From positions 239,637,741-239,701,740 of the forward strand of contig CM041465.1 in the NCBI GenBank assembly GCA_023213395.1: a DNA stretch of 64,000 nt, written 5' to 3'. Positions within the stretch are counted from its first letter, which is position 1, and each line of letters starts with the position of its first letter. The notes under the pieces were generated by a model that saw only the letters and a list, made by a program, of their open reading frames with translations, did no database searches and was not told the DNA's origin. The position numbers and the translations under genes are program-made. Of the stretch, positions 41,272-52,370 are shown one piece after another. The stretch comes from Cycas panzhihuaensis (taxonomy: Eukaryota > Cycadophyta).

Positions 41272-43884
41272 TGAAATGCATCTACAGGGTGGTCTCCTAC
41301 ATTTACTAAGATATGACTATATAAAACTGAGTCAGGCTAAGAGTCAGATCAATCAATAAGAAAACACCACGCAGGGCATCCGTGCCAGAGCGTGGATTCA
41401 GGACCTGCAAATGGCGCCTAGTTGCTTTAGGGTGATCTTGGGAGAGGAACGTAAGGCGAGGCCTTGGGTCATCCCAAAAGGTGAGGCCCTCCTACCCCTT
41501 GGATGGCCGGGAAGAAGATGAGGGGACCTAAAGGTTTGCGTCTTCTCAAGAAGAAGAGAAGGTGACGTGCAGGTGAGTGTGCGTAGTACAATATCCTACG
41601 TGTGGGCTAATCGAAGAAGTGAGGGATGAGTAACTCATGTTCAAAGGAAATTGCCTATACGTAATAAAAGCAACTACAAATGAAAAGATACACAAATGCA
41701 AAGATGGTTTCCTTTCCTATTTTCATTTCCTATGTGCTTTAATATGCAAACATATGCATGGAAGAAAAATGCTATAGGAAAAGACAAAAAGGAGAAGAAG
41801 AATACCTGGACTCGGCGTGCAAACGAAGTGTTACAACTTTCATTTCTTTGTGCACCTCTCGCTCCAACTGGTCACGTAGATGGGACTAGTCAGTGATGGT
41901 TGCCACGAGCGGTCAAGGGGCTATCTTACCTCCCCAAATGTGCAAAAGAAGCAAACAAGGCAAAGGCAAAGACAGCGAAAGAAAAAAAGGAAATGCAGCT
42001 AACAAGAGGCCAACCTGTTAACGAACTCGCCTTATGTGTATCTCTGCTATCACATAACCTGTCAGTCATAAACATGCAAGTTTCTCCCTCCCGGAAGAGG
42101 GGGTACGAAATATATCTACTATATGTATGCGTAAATACAAAGAAGTTGAAATCAAATTAAATTAATGACACATTGCACATTGCTCCAAGAACTCTAAACA
42201 GGACTCAAGCAAGCATCAACACCAACCAGTACCCAAAGTAAAAGAGTTAGCCTCAGAATGGCTAGCTCACCCACATAAATCTCCACATGGCCTCAGGGAA
42301 AAAGAAATAAATTATATTGATTGTATGGGACAGTGAGCAAGAGAGGAGATAAACTAGTGGAAAGATGTATAAGCACACCCAAAGGACGAAGTGCTAAGAG
42401 CAGCAAATCATCTAGTTGGGATGGGCTACGGGTCAAAAACCAACCAAGAAGGGTTTTAGGGCTTATGTGGTGCCTAAAACCAGTAAATATGGGTCTGAAA
42501 TCAGTGTGTTAAGGGGCTGCCAATGCTAGTTTAGATTTAGAGATGGGCTCCCAAGTCCCTAGCCCAGCTCCAAGGGAGGCAGCAGGTGCAAGAGGAAGGA
42601 AAGGAAGGGTTTGGACCCTTGGGGAGAAGGTCAACAAGGGGGACTAACCCTACCTTTCTCCCTTCACCTTTCCTTGTGTCACCCTCTTACACAGCCACCT
42701 TAAAGTGGACTTGTAGGAAAATGAGAGGGAGCACTGCAAGATAGTGTGTAAATAGCTAGTTCTTAATGGGTATAAAGTCAAGAACAATAAATATACTAAG
42801 AATTGTGCATAGAAAGCAAGGGAAAAAATATAAATTTTAGAGCAAACAATGGAGAGTACTTTGCAGCAGAGAATAGAAGCTTATTCCTGCTAGAAAATAA
42901 GAGAAAAAGCCTATATTTGGCAGGCATTAGAGGCTAGTTTGAAGGAGAGGCCATCGTGAGAACACAACTATGGTTTTGGGACCTTGGAGCTTTGCTTTGG
43001 AGAGTTCCTGTGAATGCTCCTTTCTCCACCATGTAAACCTATAAGGAAGAGGCTTGAGTTGCTGGAGCAGGCCTTGAGATGCAGTAGGAATCCTTGTAGA
43101 AAGAGTAGCAAAGCCAAAGAGCATGTCCTTTTGCAGTCCTGTAGAGAGAGTTGTGGTGATGTAATGAAAAAATGGAGGAAGAAGAGGGGCATGTCCTTCT
43201 CCACTAACCTTAAGTGAACGTTTAGAATTGCGGGAAAGTCAAAAGGCACAGATGCCACGTGGCAGTTCCGTAAAAAGAGCGGGCACTACTGCAACTATTT
43301 TAAAAAATAATTCCAAACAGTCGCACCACAGTAAACTTCGTGGTCCTGTGGCAAATACCGCGGTATCGCTAAGTTTATAGTGGTGCGGGTATGTAGGCTA
43401 AAATTAAGATAGAAATTATTTCTAGAGCCAAATAGTAGGTATATTAAGGCTGAGCAGGCTGGGGATTGTTGCCTAGGTGACCAACAGGTGGTCAGAAGAG
43501 AGGGACGGGTCTCAAGCGGGGGTCCTATCATACTTAGAAAGCAAATCAAAGCAGAGGCAGGATGCTGCTATGGATGAGATGTGACCAATTGAGGTGCTTA
43601 AGGGGCCTGTGGAGATGATGTAGGTGGCTGAGTGCCATATGGGGTGCAAGACTCACTGAGGAGTGCCCCCATGGTAGGTCGTCATAGGCTGAGTAGCATG
43701 CAGCAGGCACAAGCAGTGTGATCAAGTAAGAAAGCAATGCAGTCATGTAGATGATAGGCAAGTATATGTCAGGCAATCTACTAAGCAACCTCAGTCAAAC
43801 AAGAGTGAGGATGGGAGAAAGAACATATACCTAAACGTATGTGAGTCGATGCATCCCAAATCCATTCCCGATAGCCAGGAAACA
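41272..43884 (-). repeat. Element C left (3') LTR, A type (2613 bp)
   Basis: TGAAATGCATCTACAGGG at the left, …GCCAGGAAACA at the right. It aligns along its length with the A LTRs. It has the best-preserved LTR hairpin (arms 43323-43338 and 43371-43386, 14 of 16 pairs) and a perfect palindrome GCCACGTGGC with G-box CACGTG at 43256-43261. The U5 block is at about 41365-41425. Confidence 0.9.
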
Positions 43885-43969
43885 CTGCCCCCTTAGCAGC
43901 AGAGCCTCACCGCTTAGAAGTGTGGTGCGATGGCGAATGGTGGCAACAAAAAATTGTTAATAGTATATG

Positions 43970-44016
<47 letters not shown>

Positions 44017-44136
44017 CATGAACAGTATATGGACCAAGGGTATCAACGAGTGTCATGGTGGAATACGTGGATAAGGGAGACGGAGACAAGGACAACATAG
44101 TTACTGCCTATGCATCATCTAAAAGTCAACCTATAA
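43885..44136 (-). other. Element C: polypurine tract and 3' interior; second RNase H deleted
   Basis: The minus strand reads AAGGGGGCAG next to the LTR (43885-43899). A long (TA)n microsatellite lies at about 43970-44014. The A homology ends at about 44130 and jumps to the middle of the antisense gene, so about 2.4 kb, including the aRNH and the PMD-like part, is missing. Confidence 0.75.
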
Positions 44137-45342
44137 GATAGCAGACTAGGCTGAGGGGGATGGAGGACCAGGCTCATGTCTGACGATCAGTGGAGGTAAT
44201 ATGACTGGACCTCCTCACCATGACAGATTATGTGGTAGATTTGTATAAGATGGTGAGGTGGGGCAGTGACGACAAGGCAGGCAGAGCAGGAGCACTCTCG
44301 GGTGATGATGATGATGATGATGACGATGATAGAGGAGATGGGGCCAGCTTGTCACGACTTGCAGGAGAGGCAGGTCCATCAAGGATAATAGGAGGAGCAA
44401 CGGGACCATCCAGGGCTACCGGAGGAGAGGCAGGCCCATTAGGGGCTACAGAGGAGAGCAGGGGGCCAGTGACGAGGGCCCGCAGGCTACGGATCATGAG
44501 GAGATCTGGGGAGGTGACAGCTAAGCCAGTCCCAGTGAGGAGAGAGGTCCAGGCAGAGGTGGTATCCAAGGAGGAGGTACCAGCAGCTGGTGGAGAACCA
44601 AGAAGAGAGGACATCGCAGGTTCAAAGGAGCCAACGATCATAGCAGATGAGGCCTAACCATTTCCCCAATCGTTTGATAGCTAGGTAGATAGTTTGATTT
44701 GGTTTTATTTTGACATATAGTTGGATATATCCTGACATATGGTATGTTGGATTTGTAGGTACCGTGGAGATCAGGTGGTTGGTAGAGGCTATGGTGAGGG
44801 AGATGTTCCCTTAGGTATATGCAGAGGGGCAATTGCCCATCCAGGTAGAGGATGCGCCTAGATCAGTAGGTGCACACATGGAGGCATTCACCCCATTGGC
44901 GAGGGCAAGAGACATCTAGGCTGTAGAGTCCTAAGAGCACGTGGCATTCAGAGGACAGATGTAGCAAGAGTTAGATGAGGCTAGGGGCGAGTGAGACATG
45001 CTGCAGAGGTGGGTACAAGCTCTAGAGGCTTAAGGAGGAGAAGGTGGAGACACAAGGAGCACGATCTGGATAGTAGTGCTGGAGGAGCATCTCCGAGGAG
45101 TGGAGAGTGAGAGGGATCATATCCAGGCTAGATACGATCAGCTGGTAAACCAGGTGGCATCAAGGTCAAGCAGGAGCAAGACATACACCCACATGGCAGC
45201 GATGACCCTGAGATGGCCACGTGATGAGGGCAGTGAGGTAGGGAGCTGGTGGAGGCCCAGGAAGAGCCTCAGAGGGATGTGGTCCCCAGGAGAGAGATCA
45301 CACCGACCAGGAGATGGTGCCCCAGGAGTAGGGCAGCAGTAG
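44137..45342 (+). pseudogene. Antisense accessory gene of element C, 5' part deleted
   Basis: The gene begins at a deletion junction inside exon 1 (Q-T-R-L-R-G-M-E-D-Q-A). An open stretch at 44220-44646 holds D-D-D-D-D-D-D and A-G-P-S-R-type repeats. The intron is 44647-44758, 112 bp as in A, but its donor reads AT instead of GT. Exon 2 (44759-45342) continues in phase with R-E-M-F-P and the heptads L-E-E-H-L-R-G-V-E-S-E-R-D, ending G-V-G-Q-Q. Indels match A rather than D. The PMD-like N-terminus, start codon and promoter are absent, so it is a 5'-truncated relic. Confidence 0.78.
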
Positions 45343-45734
45343 AGTAGGACACATGCATTTAATTTTGATGGGAAAGCACGGGCCTCCACGAGGTCATATA
45401 TAGAGTCATATGATTGTATCCCCCCTGTAAGGACATCGGCTTCCCATATGTATGATGTGACATATGATTTTGATGTATATATATATACGGAGTAATTGGT
45501 ACCCCATTTTGATATGTGATGATGTGCATATCATGTGTGGCAGATGACATGTATGTTTTGTTATATATGTTATAGATGTTTTATTATATGATGCATATAT
45601 TTCCTTCTATGCATGGCTATATATATTTAACAGGAGCACATACATCCACCATGAGTAAAGGTGATAGAGAGGTATGAGGTTAGAAATAGAGCGACACGCA
45701 TGTCCATAGAGGAGCATAGCGGGAGGAAACAAGG
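45343..45734. other. Element C: convergent spacer up to the chimeric/deletion junction
   Basis: Aligns with A 6771-7165. At about 45735 it joins integrase directly; about 420 bp present in D (30545-30960), including the pol stop, are missing. Confidence 0.7.
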
Positions 45735-46960
45735 GATGTCCCCAGGAAACAAAGGATGGGAATGAAGATGTTTATTGTATGTCCTTTGTGAGTGAGCTTT
45801 AGATGCTAGGTTAGCCTAATAAGTGGTTAAGTGTCTCTCATCCAAAGCCTCGAGGTCCAGAAGGTGAGCCTGACAGATCAACTCTTCATCGATGAAACCT
45901 CAAAGGGAGACTCGCAAAGAAGGAATCTCCACCTCTAGTGGGAGTACCACCTTAGTACCGTAGACCAGGGAGAACGGGGTCATTCCCGTGGTGGAACATA
46001 TAGAGGTGTAGTAAGCCTACAAAGCAGAGGGCAGCTGAAGGTGCCAGTCCTTTTGAGACTGAGCAACTGTTTTCTTTAGGATATTGATGAGAGTCTTATT
46101 GAAAGACTCTACTTGGCCATTTGCCTGAGGATAGTAAGGGGAAGAAGTTTTGTGAGAAATCTTGAACTTCTCACAAAGCTCTTCCATCTCCTTGTTACAA
46201 AAGGGGGTTCCATTATCAGTGATTAGGACATCCAGAATCCTGAAATAGTAAATGATGTGCTGGTAAACAAATGGAGCTATCGTTTTACCAGGAGTGGTGA
46301 TTAAGGGAATGGCTTCCACCCATTTGGTGAAATATTTGGTGGCAGTCAAGATAAACTTGTGCTGCGATGACGAAGGTGGAGAAATAGCCCCTATGAGGTC
46401 TATCCTCCACTGAGCGAAAGGCCATGGAGAAATAATGGGGTGAAGGGCCTCGAAAGGCAAATGGGAGATGTTGGCATGTTCCTGACATCGCTGACATCTC
46501 AGAGCAAAGGCGTGGGCATCCTTAAAAAGGGACGGACTAAAGTAACCCATGTGAAGAATCCTTCGTGCCATAGACTGGCCACCAAAGTGGCCCCTATAAA
46601 TACCATGGTGGCATTCGCAGAGTATTTGGTCAGCTTCGTTGGTAGTGACGCAGCGGAGGAGGATCCCATCGAAAGACCTCTTGTACAATACTTCATTCAT
46701 GAGGAAGTATTACCTAGCAGAAGTCTGGATGTGAGATCTAACTTTACTACTAGCATCTGGGCAGTATTGCTATTGTGTGAGATACCGCACTATATCACCA
46801 TACCATTCATTATTGATGAGTGGATGGGGAGAGACGTCCTGAATCGTCAAGATAGACTCATCAGGAAGAGAATCGTCGATGGGAGCATCAAAGGAGTTAG
46901 GAATAGGGGCATCCGCGAAATGCCGTCACCACTACCATTCCCTTCTTTGATTTCTGGTTA
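45735..46960 (-). pseudogene. Element C integrase, 3'-truncated
   Basis: A 227-codon open stretch (46700-46017) holds the zinc-binding motif C-H-H-G-I-Y-R-G-H-F-G-G…C-Q-R-C-Q, the catalytic Asp of I-D-L-I-G, Asp of I-T-D-N-G-T-P-F and Glu of G-Q-V-E-S-F-N-K, thus the full D,D,E set. It is in a different frame from RNaseH (indel near 46920). Downstream, A-L…A-Y-R-T-S-type sequence follows to a frame with T-F-V-S-type remains, cut off at the junction before the GPF/Y module. Integrase joins cDNA to the chromosome. This is the least damaged integrase in the window. Confidence 0.9.
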
Positions 46961-48717
46961 ACGATATGAAGGTTGAATTCTTGAAGTAGGATGGCCCAAC
47001 GGTTAGCCCTACCCATCAAATCCAAATGAGTGAGCAAGTATCGTAAGGGATCGGATTGGATGATCACCTTGGTGGTATTACCAAGCGAGTAGTGTCTGAA
47101 CTTTTTGGTCACATGGACCAAGGAGAGACACTCCTTCTCAGTAGGAGAGTAGTTAAGTTCAACAGCCACAAGGGTGCGACTGATGAAATAAATAGCCCTC
47201 TCAGTTCCTGAGTCATCCTCCTGATCTAACATAGTGCCTAAGGACTCGTCAGTCGTTGAGGTATAAAGAATGAAGGGCCTATCGAAGCGAGGGGGTGCCA
47301 GCATAGGAGTGGAAGTGAGGGCTTCCTTGAGTTCTTCAAAGGCCTTTTGGGTCTTGTCAGACCAAACAAAAAGAGCTCCCTTCTTTAATAGGTTCGTAAG
47401 GGGTTTAGTGCTCATGGCAAAATCCACCAAGAAGCGCCTAAGAAAACCGAGACTTCCTAGAAATGACTTAATCTGTCATTGGGTTCTAGGGGGTAGCATG
47501 CCAAGGATTGCCTTGACCTTGTCAGGAACAATCTGGATTCCTTGTTTGGACACAAGGAACCCAAGGAGTTTACCAGAAGTAACGGAAAACACACACTTGA
47601 GTAGGTTTAAGCTAATATAATACTTGCAGTATCGTGAGAAGATAGCCCACAAGTTGGAAGGGTGATGGGCCCTGACACGGGAAAGACCCATCATGTCATC
47701 CATGAAGACCTCTAATGTGTTATCAATGAGGTCATGGAAGATGAAATCCATAGCTCTCTGTTAAGTAGCACCTGTATTTTTAAGGCCAAAGGGCATTGCC
47801 TTGTAGGTAAAGGTACCCCATGGCATAGTGAAGGTCGTCTTGTGATGGTCTTTAGGAGAAATCTAGATTTGGTTATAGTCGAAGAAGCTATCCATTAAGG
47901 ACATGACTTTGAACTGAGTCGTACGATCAATGATTTGATCGATAAAGGGGAGTGGAAAGTTGTCCTTAGGATAAGCATTGTTAATATCGTGGAAGTCGAC
48001 ACATATATGAATCGCCCTATTCTTTTTAGCAATGGGGACAATATTTGAGACCCACTTAGGGTAGTCAATGGAAGTAATAAGCCCAGTATCCAAAAGCTTC
48101 TCAACCTCCATCTTGACAGTGGTTGAGAGCTTCGGGTGAAAGGGACGCTGCTTCTAGCGCATGGGACGGGCACCAGGGATGGTGGTGAGATTATGGGTAA
48201 TAATCGAGGGGTCAATTCCCTTCATGTCAGCATAATCCCACCCGAAAATGTCCCAAAACTCCTGGAACAAAAGGGAGTACTCCCTTACCTCATTAAGAGA
48301 GCATTCCATCCTAACCTTAATAACCTTGCTGGGGGCCAAGACTATGTCTTGGGTTGCCCCCATGTACATGTCATTACTCTCCTCAAAGTTGAGAGGGTTA
48401 AGGTCAACGGGAGAAGGGGGAATAGGAGATGGGACTGGATCAACAAGTGCAAAACCAATCGTAAGGATCTTCTAGTGACCAAGTCTGTGGTGACCAGAAG
48501 GCAAGTTAGGCACGAAGCCCGCTAGGTGCTCGAGTAAGGCTTCATCATCCTTGAAGTAATCCACCCCATGGATGACCTTACACCAAGTAGATGAAGTGAT
48601 AGAGGAAGTGGGAGCAACGAGACTGTGATGGTCATCGGGTTGCCTGACCTCCTCACGAGACTCTAAGGGAGAGTCAAAAAGAGGCTCCTCAGAAGGAGCG
48701 AAAGGTAGTTCTTCCAA
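46961..48717 (-). pseudogene. Element C reverse transcriptase and gypsy RNaseH
   Basis: One minus frame runs from 48717 to about 46930 with only about five stops. It holds V-D-Y-F-K-D-D-E-A-L-L-E-H-L, G-W-D-Y-A-D-M-K-G-I-D-P-S, L-I-T-S-I-D-Y-P-K-W-V, V-D-F-H-D-I-N-N-A-Y-P-K-D-N, M-P-F-G-L-K-N, and the active site F-M-D-D-M (47693-47707). The connection L-G-F-L-R-R-F-L-V-D-F-A and RNaseH F-I-L-Y-T-S-T-T-D-E-S-L-G, Y-S-P-T-E-K-E-C, I-I-Q-S-D-P-L-R follow. RT copies element RNA; RNaseH should degrade it, but its usual first Asp position (L-Y-x-D) is Thr-Ser here. Length and order are normal for Ty3/gypsy. Confidence 0.92.
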
Positions 48718-49580
48718 GCCATCTCCTGTGGGAGGTGATGAAGAGGAAGAACTAACGACGAGCGAGTCGACACGAGCAATGACATGTGACGCACAGAGTG
48801 GCTAGCCTCACCAATGAAAGAGGTTCTAGATGGGGATCTAGAATGAAATGGGTGCGATCTACTAGTGTGGAGGAAAGAGACAAGGTGGAGACAATCCTTA
48901 TCCTCATCGTGCGACTCGTCGTCACTAAACGAGACGAGGTACCTGTAGCTCCCAACACTAATAGGAGCAAAATACATGAGGCTAGGGGAAGAAGATGTAG
49001 GATCTTCTTCAGAAAGATTGGGTATACCAATGGAACAAGTTGAAGCATACGTAGAAGGGCCTTGGCTTGCCTGATTAGCAGGATGGGTTTGTTTGGCTAG
49101 TGAGCGTTTGTGGGGAATAACCCTCATTCATCCATCATGGATGAATTTAAGTTGTCCCTAAAGAGTCGAACACATAGCTCCCATTTGGTCGAGCCATGGA
49201 CGACCCAAAAGAAGGTTGTAATCGACGTCAACGTTGAGGACTATAACATCAGCGAGGACAGTCTTACCCTCGAGGGTGAGTGGAATCGCAATAGATCCTA
49301 ATGGGGTCTTCTCACTACTGTCATAACCTTGGCATCCCCATGGAATGGGTTCCAAGGCAGAAATACCAAGCTCTTGCATGACATGCAAGGGCATGGCGTT
49401 CATGGAAGAACCATTGTCAACAACAGTCCTTCGAAGGGTATAATCGGGTGTATCAATGGTAATAGTGAATGGGAAGTTCCACTGGCATTCCCTTTCACAT
49501 GCAGGAGGAAGGTCCTTAGGATCAAACAAAATAATAGGCTCACAACTTTGGGTAACACCCAAAGCATGAACAGGTGTGTC
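48718..49580 (-). pseudogene. Element C protease and acidic linker
   Basis: Open from about 49562 to 49158: I-D-T-P-D-Y-T-L-R-R-T-V-V-D-N-G-S-S-M-N-A-M-P, with the catalytic Asp intact, then L-T-L-E-G-K-T-V-L-A-D-V-I-V-L and V-D-Y-N-L-L-L-G-R-P-W. After one stop the linker runs open at 49127-48663 with G-S-Y-R-Y-L and an acidic run, then shifts frame into the pre-RT segment at 48717. This is an aspartic protease of the gag-pol polyprotein, among the best preserved here. Confidence 0.9.
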
Positions 49581-49899
49581 ATTCGATCCTAAAGCTTCTA
49601 AAAGGAGGGTCTGCTACTCGGGACAACTCCTCAAAACATCCATCAAGGACATTCCTGCAGCAATGGTATGAAGCTCGTCCATGATGGAGAAAGGCTTACC
49701 CTTCATGGTAGGTTGGGTAAGTGCCCTTCAGAAATTGTAATGACCCAAGTGCATAGGAATGGCCTTGGGGAAGAGAGATACTTCTAGAGGAGGGTTCTCT
49801 GGAAGAGGGTCATAAGGAGTGAAGGAAGAAGCACTGACTACTTCCTTAGCAGCTTGAGACCGAGTAAGGGCATAAGAAGGAGTAGCCTCAAGCAACTAG

Positions 49900-52203
49900 A
49901 TCACCTTCTTCCCCTTGTTTTGGGGCTGCGAAGGTGATGGGGTGTGACGGTTAGGGGAATGAGAGGAAGAGGACGAATCCCAAGCGCCTTTCTCTTTATC
50001 ACGGGAAGGACAAGAATTTGGCGATCTTCCTCGGTTCTGATTATTCTTGGATTGGGTGTTGCGATCGCGTTCCCCATGTTTGGGGAACGGATCCTTGTCA
50101 ACTGGTTAGTCTAAATTAGGCCTTGAGGCCTATTTAGAGGAAGAGTCAAGTCAAGGGGCATCCTTGGGATGCTGGGCCCTGCAACACAAGTCATTGTAGA
50201 AGCACTCCCCATGAATGGAGCACCACCTCTTCTCAAGCGAGGGATCTGTCTTCCTCATTTGAGAGGACTGGGTGTTTCCATGCCTAGGGAGGGGAGCTTG
50301 AGTTGTTTGTTGAACTTGCTTGTTGGATGTTGGGGATGAAGGGGCTTCAAGTTTAAGCTCCTTCATCGTACGCTTGAATGAGCGTATGGTAGAGGTAAGG
50401 GGCTCTAAAGTACTCTCAGTCGGATGAGAGGAAGACTTGGTGGGTTATGAAGGTTTAGTATCTTTAGTTGAAGGTAGTGCCTCACATCGCTATGAGGGCT
50501 TGAGAGGTTTCTTAAGTCTGGCTTGGATCTCAATAGCCTCTAACGCTAAACACTTGGCTATCACAGAGTTGCATATGGTCACCCCCATTTTAAGGACTTC
50601 CACATGTACTTTGGGACGAAGTGCGTTAGCGAAAAGATCTCTCTTCAACAAGCAGGTCATGGAATCACCTTACAAAGTCACAATTCATCTCATCGTGACC
50701 TTGTTTGAGCAATAAGAGGGATTTCATTCTACTCTTGAATGGATGGGCTACATCAAAATAGTTGATGAACTCATCCACCAATTGCTGGAATGAAAAGATA
50801 GAGTGGGTAGGGAGATGATAAAACCACTTAAGGGCGTCACCCTGCAACGATCGTGGAAACAATTTCATTAGGATATGGTCGTAATCCCCGTAGTCTATAC
50901 ACACCATAGAAAAACTACGCACGTGTTCAGTTAGATCTTGCAACGAAGTTCCGTCAAATCTAGGAACTTCAGGAGGATGAGGCGGTGGATTAGTTCTTAA
51001 TGCCTCAATGGATAAAGGTGTTGATCTATAATCCATGAAGGGACGTACCCTCGCCTAGACTGTAGGATCAATGAATGCTGTAGTAGGTAGTGAGCAAGGA
51101 GTGGACGAGGGTGGCATACTCATCCCTCCTTGAGGAAACGCCCCTTGCTAGAAGGGGGCTTGAGGATAAGTGCCTTGGAAGGGAGTCAGGTTCCCTTATG
51201 AAGTCACGGCAAAAGAGATTGTGCTAGATGAAGGAAAAGGTGGATGTGGAATTGGGTTTTGCCCATATGGGCCACCCGTAGGTGGGGCAATCCCATATGG
51301 GTGTAGTAGATCCACTCCATAAGCTGGGAGGTGGTTCCCTCTACCTTGCCCCCAAGGTTAAGAAGTATACCTTGGGGGGATGTAAAAGGAAGCACCAACA
51401 GATTGATTTTGAGGATGAGTAGGAGTGGATCCTACATGACTAATGGCTAGAGGGTTAGTAAGACCGGTAGGTCTACTAGGGAAAGTATGTGCCACATTAG
51501 GGGATAGCACATTAGTTTGGCTAGGAACAGGTATGCTAAACTTCAGTTGAGGGAAGGACATACCATAGGAAGGTCCTGAAGCACTAGGACCTTGGCGAGG
51601 GATAAAAGGTGCAGCATGTGTCCCTGTAATAGTAATAAAGAAGGAGCGGGACGCATGTGTAGGCACAAAGGGATTAGTTGTTGCAAGAGGAGTAGATGAG
51701 GATAAAGAAAGCGGGGGAGGAGCGGATGAAGAAGAGGCTCCCCCACGGAAGGCATCTTCAAACCATCTAGGACGTGGTTGAAAATGAGCAACACGATGAC
51801 ACTCATTAAAAGCTTCAACCACATCAGTGGGAGGAGTATCTACATGCTCATAAGAAATAGACAGGACCTCAAATGAAGTAGATCCCTCGGGTCATTCCTC
51901 ATAAGCATCACCAACTGAGTGGTAAATCTCAAGAGGAAAAGATCCTTCTACTGCATGGGTAGAGGGATGGATGTCGAGCAGGTGATGTTGGTCACCGGGG
52001 TAGTAAATAGGATCATCACCCTCTTGGGTGGATCTTGAAATAGAAGAGGGAAACTCATGAGTTTCCATGGTTGAGGTGTGGTAGGCCCAATCGAAAGGGT
52101 ATCCCTCCATAGTCAAATTAGAATCCGACAAAGGAAGAGGACGATACCCGAGGTGTTCTAACAATGGAGGTAGACCATATAAGCAATGAGAGAAGCGTCG
52201 CAT
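49900..52203 (-). pseudogene. Element C gag
   Basis: ATG 52203-52201 followed by CGA gives M-R-R-F-S-H-C, the only copy in the window with an intact second codon, so it fixes the true start. Open stretches follow (52203-51892; 51822-51358) with M-E-G-Y-P and W-F-E-D-A-F-R-G-G-A-S-S-S-S. The gag domain is at 51036-50480 (V-P-R-F-D-G-T-S-L-Q-D; F-I-N-Y-F-D-V-A-H-P-F-K-S-R), broken near 50650 by a deletion of roughly 29 bases that shifts frame. The Cys/His motif C-S-I-H-G-E-C-F-Y-N-D-L-C-C is at about 50225-50180. Structural protein of the particle. Confidence 0.9.
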
Positions 52204-52347
52204 ACAAGGTTAACCAACACTGTTAGGAGAAGGAAAAGGTAATAAAAGTATACGTTGGGGGCTACCCAATGAAGAAAAGAAGTAGAAGACAACCACAAAG
52301 AGGTAGTAATACCAATAGAAAAGAGCAGAAACTAGCTCCATTATTGG

Positions 52348-52369
52348 CAGTTCCCCAGTATGGTTGCTA
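52348..52369 (-). promoter_or_regulatory. Primer-binding site of element C
   Basis: The minus strand reads TAGCAACCATACTGGGGAAC one base inside the 5' LTR. The first TGG has become TAG. Otherwise it matches A, B and G. Confidence 0.7.
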
Positions 52370-52370
52370 G

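Noticed and set aside
43970-44014. Possible CRISPR or satellite array
   Set aside because: It is a plain dinucleotide run with no spacers.
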